This document shows positions 43,601 to 51,957 of a stretch of 64,000 bases of DNA, one piece after another (the stretch's first letter is position 1; the number at the start of each line of letters is the position of its first letter). Made by a program: the position numbers and the translations under genes. The notes under the pieces were generated by a model. It searched no databases, was not told the origin of the DNA, and saw only the letters and a program-made list of their open reading frames with translations. This DNA is from Axinella damicornis (Eukaryota; Porifera; Demospongiae; Axinellida; Axinellidae): NCBI GenBank assembly GCA_963931865.1, contig OZ007514.1:3898084-3962083 (forward strand). Reading direction: 5' to 3'.

Positions 43601-45399
43601 ACATACTCCGCGCTACATGATACAGTGCAGCTACAATCGACGTGACATCTCTGCCGAACAGGTGCTATCGCGTATACTGTGTTCGCGTATGGCCATATCC
43701 AAGGTGTGGGAGTGACCGCTTACCGTATATACAACAACATGCATATTGTGAAGCTGAAGAGGTAGGGCCAAAAGTTACGAATAGCTGGAAAAAACAGCCG
43801 AAACAATAGTCACGACGTGTGTGCGGTACATTAATCATGTGAAAACACTGTTTCCAGCGATCATCTCGAAGCATGAAGTTTCCAAATGCACTACGTTCTA
43901 GATGGGACTCTGAGGTCATGAAGAGGTGGAGCCAATGTTATGAATAGGAATAGTTATGAAATAGCCAAAATACAGCGAAACGAAGCGCCTTGACTTAAGT
44001 CAGGTACACATAGAGCAGTTTATTGCTATTTGCTATTGTTTGACTCCCTTTCGATGGTTTACGAGGGTCTCTGTGGCGAGATTTCAAGTTTTTGACAGAC
44101 AGAGAGACGACAGACTGACTGACTGGCATATGGACAAAACTGATTGCATAACCCACTTTGCGCATGCGCGCGCAGGGTAACAATCATAGGTGGAGCAACA
44201 GGTTGGAGTGGTACTAGCCTCGTTCCCATGTGCTCAGTAATTGGGAGTGCCTGGGAACGAGGCTAGAGCTCTTCCCCCCAATTACCGAGCGCCTGGGAAC
44301 GAGGCTAGAGCTCTTCTCCCCAATTACCGAGCGCCTGGGAACGAGGCTAGAGCTCTTCCCCCCAATTACTGAGCACCTGGGAACGAGGCTAGAGTGGTAC
44401 ATCAGCATGGAGTAATGTGTAGCTTAGCTCCAAGGCATTTTGAATTGAATTGAAATCTCAAAACAACAAGGTTGCACAAAAGGACCTAGCTAGCTAGCTA
44501 GCCTATGTATAAGTGCTATGTAAGTGCTCCCCCAAAAGAGAAGGCCTCACTTGTTTGCACATGCACTAAACAATCAGTCAATGAATCAATTACAGTCATG
44601 GGGGTGTGGCACATAGGGTCGTTTCACAAAACCCAGCTCATAGTGCAACCAGTCCCTAAATATCGGAGATGGTGTCCATTGTGAGCAGTGACTCTTTACA
44701 TACACAACGGGAAGGCTCAGAAGACCCACATTCCTCTAAATCAGAGCAAATATTGGCTATGATATGAGGTACATCTTTTGAAGTTTCAGATGGCTCTCTA
44801 CCAAGTTTGGTAAGAGCATTATTCATGAAGCACTTTCCTTCTTGTTTGGTTTTTGGTAGGAATGCTATTTGCTAAAGCAAGCATCGGAGGGTCAAACCTA
44901 GTGTCCTCGTGATTTCGCAAACTGTGTTCTTCCAAAAATGAGCCACAAGTCACACTAGGTACATGTAGTCTTCACCTAGTTGAATGCAATAGGTTGATAT
45001 CAGTCATGTGATGGAATACCACAGGTACGTTTGACAGCTAAACCAATGCCGGTACAGCTGCACTCAAAGTTCAATATCACCGAGTTACTTCAGATGACTC
45101 ACCTTGTGGTGGTTCTGCAAATCCTCGGATGGGGTCTGCGACTGTGAGTTCTCCAGCCCTGTCAAGTGAATCAACCAACATCCTCCAGGATGGACGGCGA
45201 CCCTCACCCTTCAGCCAATGCTGTATCGTATCCTGGAGTCGACCCTCGTTAGTGGTGTGTTGGCGTTGGATTCCATCCAATACGGGATAGACGATACGAT
45301 GATTTTTCACTTGACCAAGGAAAAGCCACTGCCCGAGTTCCCTCCAGTTCTTCACACCCTGCACATGTGCCAGGACATTGCTCAGAGTGAGGGGTGGAG
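31605..45399 (-). CDS. Multi-death-domain ROCO GTPase (proposed single gene, 5' end open)
   Basis: Proposed exons (high to low): 45103-45399 (DD1), 39106-39375 (DD2), 36947-37216 (DD3), 32505-34534 (Roc-COR), 32310-32373 (linker), 31911-32186 (DD4), 31605-31615 (stop). Phases fit throughout. Every DD exon starts and ends in phase 1, DD2 and DD3 are both exactly 270 nt, and the Roc-COR exon also begins in phase 1. The product would be DD-DD-DD-Roc-COR-DD. Death domains bind other death domains, and Roc-COR is a dimerising GTPase switch, so an oligomeric immune or death signalling role is inferred. DD3 also has an in-frame TGA 8 nt past its donor, so it could end a separate gene. No start exon was found above 45.4 kb, and intron 1 (5.7 kb) contains a retro-insertion. 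The Roc-COR to DD4 part is firm; the joining of DD1-DD3 is inference from phases. Confidence 0.6.
31911..32186 (-). CDS. Death-domain exon at the C-terminus of ROCO gene A (DD4)
   Basis: Acceptor 'tctcag' and donor T|gtaagtc. The encoded domain has the helix pattern of a death domain: HTVPDKWRAIGTYLEIP, SAIDELHRGDPQKCLMSML and LPTWQDLAEAVEFVG, with Trp in helices 1 and 5. It follows the 64-nt linker exon (DTSTVDRRADTVATSGTHL). The exon is phase 1 at both ends, so it can be exchanged or duplicated without breaking the frame. Confidence 0.85.
32505..34534 (-). CDS. Roc-COR GTPase exon, ROCO gene A
   Basis: One large exon of 676 codons. Numbered from the in-frame ATG at 34541: P-loop GLPRSGKTS (34-42), switch II DTGGQPEF (177-184), G4 motif GTHKD (268-272), then a COR domain from about 355 (TPFSWHMFSNILQRMK, ENVGVIRYYH, FPLDVFEKLARSTEFLPP). 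An Asp/Ser/Pro-rich insert separates the P-loop region from switch II. The architecture recalls DAPK1 and MFHAS1, but no kinase, ankyrin or LRR part is seen. The start is ambiguous: either the ATG at 34541 is used, or 'cttttcatgctag' is a splice acceptor; the latter fits the phase-1 death-domain exons upstream. Donor GAG|gtaggt at 32505. Confidence 0.93.
34686..35179. mobile_element. Mariner-like MITE (TA target site) with an exon-like insert
   Basis: The ends CTGTAGATTTGGGAAATTTT and, on the other strand, CCGTAGATCTGGAAATTTTC are flanked by TA. In copy 2 the site is empty ('atgtaataggatggtctac' near 63515), which fixes the borders. Inside, on the plus strand, is an ATG at 34799 with a 51-codon frame (MALLCYQKPVDGVPDPGR...) ending in a strong donor GAG|gtaagt at about 34953. 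Confidence 0.85.
35208..35272. other. Hairpin upstream of ROCO gene A, conserved in copy 2
   Basis: GCAATGCAGTCAGGAAGT pairs with ACTTCCTGACTGCATTG across a loop of about 20 nt. The copy at about 63555-63612 keeps the arms (one mismatch) and the loop sequence 'gaggcaaagccgaatcct'. Confidence 0.6.
35280..36930. other. Intronic/intergenic stretch between DD3 and Roc-COR
   Basis: 35280-35570 is shared with copy 2. A long foldback spans 35883-36114: outer arms 'ggtaaaact' and 'agttttacc', inner arms 'tgtggaggagtggcaca' and 'tgtgccactcctccaca'. Another member of the 'tcccaggcc...cctgggaacgaggct' family lies at 36330-36442. A 100-codon frame at 36523-36825 (plus) is not recognised and not supported otherwise. 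Confidence 0.5.
36947..37216 (-). CDS. Death-domain exon DD3
   Basis: Acceptor 'ccacccag' and donor CGAG|gtattt, 270 nt, phase 1 at both ends. It encodes TLTTENLMEVVKGMEKWWEG, a linker, VVDDYVRYYPLRSWEKVASA and LQEMGQHQRKAFVTTKYV. Its layout matches DD2 (WW in helix 1, SW in helix 5). If the donor is not used, the frame ends at a TGA after RGI. Confidence 0.8.
37220..39100. other. Intron between DD2 and DD3
   Basis: No gene is visible. A hairpin lies at about 37911-37974 (gtattcttcagtgg and ccactgaagaatac). At about 37665-37690 the minus strand reads 'caggggcgtaggcagaaatt', a hAT-type terminus whose other end was not located. Confidence 0.4.
39106..39375 (-). CDS. Death-domain exon DD2
   Basis: Acceptor 'ctgctgcag' and donor AAAG|gtacac, 270 nt, phase 1 at both ends. 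It encodes TTLTLDRVMAVMKEVSDWWS, then PHPVEQRIEDQYTTEREQ, WEWWVNTHHSPSWDSLALAL and LEKVAQYLPKG. This is a typical diverged death domain of early animals. Confidence 0.85.
39380..41740. other. Intron region between DD1 and DD2 (part)
   Basis: It holds a complete palindromic 'tagcctcgtacccaggcc...ggcctgggtatgaggcta' element at 39886-39980. Open frames at 40352-40618 and 41062-41385 (plus) are ordinary in composition but match nothing I recognise and have no supporting splice context. Confidence 0.4.
41753..43219 (-). mobile_element. Poly(A)-tailed retro-insertion with 10-bp target duplication
   Basis: A run of 25 T (41753-41777, the tail of a minus-strand transcript) directly follows TTGAACACTC (41743-41752), and the same ten bases recur at 43220-43229. 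The 1.47-kb insert therefore looks like a product of target-primed reverse transcription. It carries a 192-codon frame on the minus strand (41933-42511) and no reverse transcriptase, so it is a retrocopy of some transcript or a non-autonomous element. Confidence 0.7.
41933..42511 (-). CDS. Open frame in the retro-inserted unit (hypothetical)
   Basis: It begins MVPIFKVGNMGTAISETKL and has 192 codons of mixed composition (KLLPLLENALKLNFKALHE, YGWIYHLLSLLAGYSPKL, KLGMLFHVHLSVTEFWPH). It ends about 155 bp before the poly(A) tail, as expected for the 3' part of an mRNA. Frames upstream are broken. Family not recognised. Confidence 0.35.
   Translation of the reverse strand: MVPIFKVGNMGTAISETKLMDKWAASKRTQVSAILCIKLLPLLENALKLNFKALHETENLDPLQGPTHTLTPSSIHTLNRPKNYGWIYHLLSLLAGYSPKLTAALKNRGLATLGFQKKFHTHQLKPTQAKGTLQKVNLPPAKLGMLFHVHLSVTEFWPHIYSLSPAQSSYQTSQIRPNTKMGGACNAERSTL
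43230..45095. other. Intron region between DD1 and DD2 (rest)
   Basis: No gene is visible apart from repeats. 44216-44397 has tandem units of about 54 bp ('cctgggaacgaggctagagctcttccccc'), derived from the end of the foldback family. Confidence 0.45.
44216..44397. repeat. Tandem array of foldback-end units
   Basis: Three to four copies of 'gcctgggaacgaggctagag' plus 'ctcttccccccaattaccga'. The first part is the right terminus of the TAGCCTCGTTCCCAG family, so an element end has been amplified in tandem. Confidence 0.85.
45103..45399 (-). CDS. Death-domain exon DD1
   Basis: Acceptor 'ctccacttag' and donor CAAG|gtgagt, 297 nt, phase 1 at both ends. It encodes PPLTLSNVLAHVQGVKNWRE, then GRLQDTIQHWLKGEGRRPSW and RMLVDSLDRAGELTVADPIR. 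It is a death domain by helix spacing and its two conserved Trp. Exons further upstream were not found. Confidence 0.8.
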
Positions 45400-45549
45400 C
45401 TAAGTGGAGAGAAGAACATATTATGATAACCATCACACAATGTGAGGGACAAAGTGGAATATGGAGAAACGGAAGCAGAAAAAATCTTTAAACCCAAAGA
45501 TTGATATACGTACAACAAGTCGGGACTATACTTTGTAGTTTTTCTGACC

Positions 45550-45675
45550 CCAGCATGTGACATGTTACATTATACATAGCCACAGCATGTGACATGTCAC
45601 ATGATACATAACCACAGCATGTGACATGTCACATGATACATGGCCACAGCATGTGACAGGTTACATGATACATGG
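45550..45675. repeat. Tandem 35-bp repeat
   Basis: Four units of 'gcatgtgacatgtcacatga' plus 'tacatggccaca'. The core GTGACATGTCAC is itself palindromic. Confidence 0.85.
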
Positions 45676-45679
45676 CCAC

Positions 45680-46480
45680 AGCACGCTGATGCATTTCAGA
45701 GGTGTAGACAAGTTATTATCACAGGACAAACTTTGTGGGAGGGTTCAGAGCTAAGAACTCCACTACACACAGGAGACGGGAAGAAAGCTGACTTGACGAT
45801 CTACAATGTATCATCCCCATCCACGCACTGACTATGGTGTTGCATGGTGCTTCTTAGATGTTGGGTTTAAACGTCCAGTCAACTCTGCCCCAAAGTTTCT
45901 TCAACTCGAACATTGAGTGGTTGCATACCTGAAGGTGCACAGCACTTGCTGTGTCAGCAAAGTACGAAGCATAGTTAGTTAACCTCTACTTCTGCGGTCA
46001 CTACAAGGATTTTCAGAATTCAGGTTTGTTCATTTCCCTAGTCTGGACCTCGGACCTAGCCTCATTCCCACGTCCCACGCAGTATGGGAACGAGGCTACC
46101 TCAGACCCAATAAAATGAGTGAGATGGCGTCTGGAGAATAACCCTGCCCAGAAGTGTCTTAACTTAGAATGCTGCAGTGTATAATCCAGTGACCATTGAG
46201 AATGACATTCATAAACGTGCTGCTGTTATAGCCTCATTCCCAGGCCTTCTCACCCCAGCGTTTGTCGCTTGCAGTACTACTGCAAGCGACAAACGCTGGG
46301 GTGAGAAGGCCTGGGAACGAGGCTACTGCTGTTATGGTTTGGAGAATCTGAAGAGGTAACAGAGATCTTTCCAGTATTGGTAGTCATACACTGCTAGTGC
46401 TAATGCCACTTGTCTCTGGCTTCCTGCATGAAAGTGAGTATCATTTCTTATAACAACATTGGGTCCAGACCACATGTACT
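45680..46480. other. Stretch between DD1 and the dispersed repeat
   Basis: Two foldback-family members: a short one at 46058-46100 and a nearly perfect 115-bp palindrome at 46209-46325. No gene is supported. Confidence 0.5.
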
Positions 46481-48670
46481 GGGTTTGTGCAGCTAACCAA
46501 GTTTGTAGTCTTGGTCCCAGCCCAGGGGGGGTCGGACAAGGTTCGAAAAGCACGTGACGCACGTGATGTAAATTGACATTTCTGAAATACCAAACGCGGA
46601 AAGAGACGGCGATCGCGAGTAGTGGAATGGCATTACGAAGTACCTACTTTGCTCCAAAATCTTTGCGCCCCGTCTGACGATGAGCCAGACGATTGTGTGT
46701 GTGTGCTGTCTGTGGGTCCTCTGTTTCGCTACGTCATTCCAAGCTTTGACATCTTAGCCATCGACATGCGGCAAATGAGGACACTTGAGACAAGTTCTGT
46801 AGGGGTTGATGGGATGTTTGCACTATTGTCGACGCTGCTATTATCACGGAATCGCTTGCTGGTTTTTCCAGATGGGCGTGTTGTTGATCGGCGCAGTCTC
46901 TTCCTCACATCCGTCCCAGTAGCCATGAAAATGCCGGGGCGCAGCGGGGCGCGGCACAGTTTCTACAAGTATATAACTTGCACTTCACATAAAATTCCAG
47001 AACAGTTCGATATACACCACCGTTCGATTCGACAGCGCCCTTTCTCTTAACTATGCAAACGCCATTGAAAAAAAAATGCAACGTCTGGAGAAAATACCGG
47101 CACATGATCTTGTCCGTCCCCCCCCTGGTCCCAGCCGATGTATCGGAAACATGGTTACAAAGATGGCAACCCCGACATGATGACATCATTATTTTTTCGC
47201 GGCGGAGAAAACAATGATGTCATCATGCGCTCTTGATTGCTTTTGTGATATCACCAAGAGCATTGTTGTTGATTGCTCTGGCTCTAATGTACTCCCCAGT
47301 GGTATTGATCATTTCACTTGCTGGCACACTGGCCCGCAGCCAGCCACTAGTCTAGGGGGGTTCCACCGCCTAATGTTGGCTCTAGGGCAGGGAGAGGTGG
47401 GCTGGGACTGGGACTGTCACGTTAAATTTGGACCCCTGTAAAATACGTTCCCCCCGGAACGAATTCTTTAAAACAACAGTTACAGTAAGTGTGAAATTTT
47501 TGGACCTACCTTGAAAAATTAGTTCCACCTATGTGTACGTATGATATGCGCATTTGCAACTGGACAGAAGCTGTTACTTAGCCTATTGTTGGTCTGTACA
47601 GGTAGTTAGCGACTGCTGGGCCGTTAAGGACCGAGATATCCATGCACGCTACTGCAGCATCAGCAACTCTCATGATGTGTTGGACGCTACTGCACAGCGA
47701 GACTGTTTCAGTTGCGTTCAAACCTCTGCAGGTTAAATGTGTACTTGTTCTCGATGGTAGCTTGGATGGATCAACAGCTGCCAAGTACTAGTTCACGTTA
47801 CTTATTTTGAAGGCTCAGGCACTGTACACTGCAAGAAATGGAGGGTTGATCCAACCCAAAGTGGGTTGCCGCAGTTGCAGTTTAGCAGTGACTCATACCC
47901 TGACCTTACCCTGCCTGGCCTTTTGCACTTAAAAAGTTGTTTATCCAAATAACAAAAGTATGAATAGCTTTTGCCCCACAAGCCACAACCAGCTAGCCAA
48001 TAGCTGATACATGAATATGGTAGCTTGAGTTCCAATTAGACATGAATATTTTCCTGACCATTGAGCGGCATCATGTGAATAATTGCACCCACATGGCACC
48101 AACATGAATGTTACTGCGCTCTGTGTGGGTGGGTTCTGCATGAGAGCTGCAGCACCAGATGCAGCAAGGTATTGTTGGTGTGCAACTCACTAAATTGCAA
48201 CTCAGGCAACTGACTCTAGGTTATAACTACCCAGGATTTTTACAGTGAACGCCCGCTTCAAGCTTCACAGCTAGCTACAACATTCTGTTGCTTTGCACGG
48301 CCCTATACAACTGGGGTCCATATATTTCAGCAGTATGCGTTCCAGGGGATTCGCATATTTCAACAAGGCTTTGAAACATAATGGACCCACAAGGGGTCCT
48401 TATATTTCGGTACATTTCTGAAAAATTAGTTCCAGGGGGTCCATATACTTCAAGCGTTTACTGATAAATTAGTTCCGGGGGGTCCATTTTAGGTTGGGGG
48501 GGGGGGGGGGGGGGGGGGGGGGGTTGAGGCAAGAGTTGTGCAGAAAACACCCACCACACCAGCCATTACAATGACTGTAATACCTTCAGATACGCTCCTC
48601 TTTCCCCTGAGAGTACTCTGCATAGCGGGCACTTGAAGTCTAGCAACCCTGGTCAGGTGCGCACTTTTGG
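46480..48670. repeat. Dispersed repeat, copy 2, with two insertions
   Basis: It holds the same ordered blocks as 31-735. One insertion is the inverted-repeat element at 46523-47127. The other spans about 47415-48525, has ends rich in 'ggacccc...ttccccccgg' and 'ccggggggtcc', contains several 'gggtccatatatttc' units, and ends in a run of 28 G (48496-48523). Confidence 0.7.
46523..47127. mobile_element. Inverted-repeat transposon with 9-bp target duplication
   Basis: The ends CAGGGGGGGTCGGACAAG and, on the other strand, CAGGGGGGGGACGGACAAG are flanked by GTCCCAGCC (46514-46522 and 47128-47136). The 5'-CAGGG end with an 8-9-bp duplication suggests hAT or Mutator type. A 142-codon plus-strand frame (46622-47050, starting MEWHYEVPTLLQNL) lies inside and is not a recognised transposase. 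Confidence 0.8.
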
Positions 48671-49010
48671 TCGAGTCGGCCGTGTTTGAGTGGGTGTGGC
48701 AGAATAACAAAGATGTAGTGTATGGCTTCCATGCGGATTCGGAACGGGACTGAGTCAAATCATAATAATTGCAGGGGCATGCCACACGTCCCTGCAACAA
48801 ATGGCTGAAGTCCCAGCGCTCCAGCTACAAAGTAGGTGTAAATGTAGCAGTATTCTGAGTATTCCTGATGCCATATATGGCCCGTCCTAGACGTTTTTCC
48901 GTTGTTGGCAACTGATGGGGGCTGGGAACCAAGCAAATATGCTTTGTAGCTGTTGGACACAGTAGCTACTTATTTTTATTTCTATGAAATGTAACGTATT
49001 TAGACTATAT
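48670..49010. other. Short unannotated gap before duplication copy 2
   Basis: No gene or repeat stands out. Homology with copy 1 begins at about 49018 ('ttaagtgccattggtgtt'). Confidence 0.4.
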
Positions 49011-49623
49011 GTCTGAAGTTTAAGTGCCATTGGTGTTCCAAAAAAGAAATGGCACCAATGGTTGTGTGTATAGGTGTGGCCTTTTATGTAAAATGCAACG
49101 ATTATGCCAGATCTTCATCTGACTCTGGCCCAAATACAAAATTCACAATGTCTTCATCCTCCCTCATCTCCTCCAGGTCGTTCCCACTGTCGTCAACATA
49201 CTCATCCTCAACCGCCTCGTTCAATAAGTATTGAGTCTCAAGGTCAGCAGCATCACTGGATGAGTGTGTGGGTGGAGTTTGTGCAGTTGATGAAGCCGCA
49301 GCTTGGGCCACAAATCCTGCCATTTTGGGTGGAGTTTGTGCAGTTGATGCAGCCGCAGCTTGGACCACAAATCCTGCCATTTTTCTTGCACAAACACCTG
49401 CGGGTTGAACATCCGGTTTTGCACTTACACCCTGTTAGCACAAACTCAAGACAAGCTTTCACCTTGTCAATATTTGCCTGAACCTCCCAAACCACCTTCA
49501 GCACACCATTCTCTCTACTCCGTCCAGAGTCTGTCAATGCTGTGTAATAGGGAATACACAGGTGACCCATAAGCAGACTAATGAGCGCTACCTCAGTTGT
49601 AGACAGTGTAAAACACATGAAGG

Positions 49624-49755
49624 TTAAACGATGAAACCGAGTGGTCTACGGGATTTAGAGCCCCGCGGAAACTATAGACACCCACACGCGAAGTGCAAGG
49701 GTATCTGTCTATAGGGGATCTAAATCGCGTAGGCCCTGAGGGTTTCATCGTTTAA
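49624..49755. mobile_element. TTAA-bounded palindromic MITE, copy 2
   Basis: Same termini as at 20464-20601 (TTAAACGATGAAACC and its complement). Confidence 0.75.
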
Positions 49756-50287
49756 GGTAGTTATACTATACAGCCGGCAGCCAATCAAATTGCAGTCTGT
49801 ATTAGCAACCGAAACAGTTAGCAACCGTTCAGTCAGAATGACTTCGCATAGAAGCTGCTCTCCATCCGCTAACCGACAATTGAACTCTGCATCTGCTTAC
49901 TCGTGCCTCGTGTTTGGGACTGTGACTCTGAAGCGGAACCAGACACTGGGATCGCAGCAAATATGCCCCGCCCCATGACACTTACGGAGGCATGTTTTGT
50001 GAGACCAAGTCCGAAGTCCAGCTCTACGCTACCTGTACTCGTCCGGCTATAGCGCTTGCACAGAAGTTGCTCACGCGCAAGACGCTCACACGCATCACGC
50101 ACGACCGAATCATGTACTGTACATTGTATCAATAGAGGTATGCTTAATGTGTGACACTAGGCCTATAACTACATGAAATTTACTGGTGTACAAGTGAAAT
50201 TTTACAGATGTATAAGTAAAATCAGAGGGGTAATAAATCCCTTCAATTGGCCAATCATATTTCATTGAAGTGTTGTATAAATATAGG

Positions 50288-50426
50288 TTAAACGATGAAA
50301 CCGAGGGGTCTACGGGATTTAGAGCCCCGCGGAAACTATATAGACACCCGCTCACGAAGCGCAAGGGTGTTTATAGGTTTCCAAGGGGATCTAAATCCCG
50401 TAGGCCCCGAGGGTTTCATCGTTTAA
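50288..50426. mobile_element. TTAA-bounded palindromic MITE, copy 3
   Basis: Nearly identical to the 20464-20601 copy, including the flanking 'gtataaatata' and 'ggtatttgtactatacagc'. This stretch therefore duplicates a larger block around the MITE. Confidence 0.75.
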
Positions 50427-50799
50427 GGTATTTGTACTATACAGCTGGCAGCCAATCAAATCGCTGTCTGTATTAGCAACCGAAACAGTTAGCAACCGTT
50501 CAGTCAGAAAGACTTCGCACAGAGATGGCGACTTTTATACATAGCAGCTGCTCTCGCCATCCGCTAACCGACAACTGTCTCGTGCCTCGTGTTTGGGACT
50601 GTGACTCTGAAGCAGAACCAGATTCTGGGATCGCACCAAATACGCCCCGCCCCATGACACTTACGGAAGCGGTTGTGTGACGTATACGACCAAGTCCGAA
50701 GTCCAGCTCCGGCTCCACGCTACCTGTACTCGTCTGGCTAGGCTACAGCACTCACGCGCAAGACCAAATCATGAACTGTACAATAGAGGTATCTAAAGT

Positions 50800-51957
50800 A
50801 CGAACAGCCAGTGCTTCAGGTGTCTGAGGTCTGAATCCGGAGGTGTGCTGCCTAAAGTACGAACAGCCAACTAGTCGTAGAAACGACAATTTGGACTGGT
50901 CCAGGTAGATCTCTCCAATTGTCCCTGGGGTACCATTTCCTCCGGCAATGAACGAGGCATGATGCTAAATGTAGCTATGACACTAATCCTATAACTACAT
51001 GAAATTTACAGGTGTATAAGTGAAATTTTACAGGTGTAGATTGGCCAATCATATCGCAGTATTTCAGTGAAGTATAGTATAAATATTGCCATACCCTACT
51101 TACCTGGTAGTTCGAGGCTGTTTTGTGTTGCACAGTGCCACATTCCCAAGACCCAAGTACACCTACTCCAATGTAGAAGTAGAGCGTCTGTACTTGGCAT
51201 GGACTTGTTTTCTCTATCCACCCTTTGTCTTACCGTAGTTCTGATCTTTGCAAGCCATTGTTCATGGTGGTCATAGCAACTAGTGGCATCGCTAATGCTA
51301 TAGTACAGTGCTTCAGGTGTCTGAGGTCTGAATCCGGAGGTGTGCTGCCTAAAGTACGAACAGCCAACTAGTCGTAGAAACGACAATTTGGACTGGTCCA
51401 GGTAGACCTCTCCAATTGTCCCTGGGGTACCATTTCCTCCGGCAATGAACGAGGCATGATGCTAAATGTAGCTATGACACTAATCCTATAACTACATGAA
51501 ATTTACAGGTGTATAAGTGAAATTTTACAGGTGTAGATTGGCCAATCATATCGCAGTATTTCAGTGAAGTATAGTATAAATATTGCCATACCCTACTTAC
51601 CTGGTAGTTCGAGGCTGTTTTGTGTTGCACAGTGCCACATTCCCAAGACCCAAGTACACCTACTCCAATGTAGAAGTAGAGCGTCTGTACTTGGCATGGA
51701 CTTGTTTTCTCAATCCATCCCTTTGTCTTACTGTAGTTCGGATCTTTGCAAGCCATTGTTCATGGTGGTCATAGCAACTAGTGGCATCGCTAATGCTATA
51801 GTACAGTGCTCCAGGTGTCCGAGGTCTGAATCCGGAGGTGTGCTGCCTAAAGTACGAACAGCCAACTAGTCGTAGAAACGACAATTTGGACTGGTCCAGG
51901 TAGATCTCTCCAATTGTCCCTGGGGTACCATTTCCTCCGGCAATGAACGAGGCATGT
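50800..51957. repeat. Tandem repeat of a 497-bp segment of the FEN/CXC gene
   Basis: The segment from 'gatgctaaatgtagctatga' to 'caatgaacgaggcat' occurs at 50961-51457 and 51458-51954, and the last 150 bp also at about 50805-50960. Each unit joins coding sequence (LHWSRC region) to the 'attggccaatcata...gtataaatattg' module. Confidence 0.85.
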
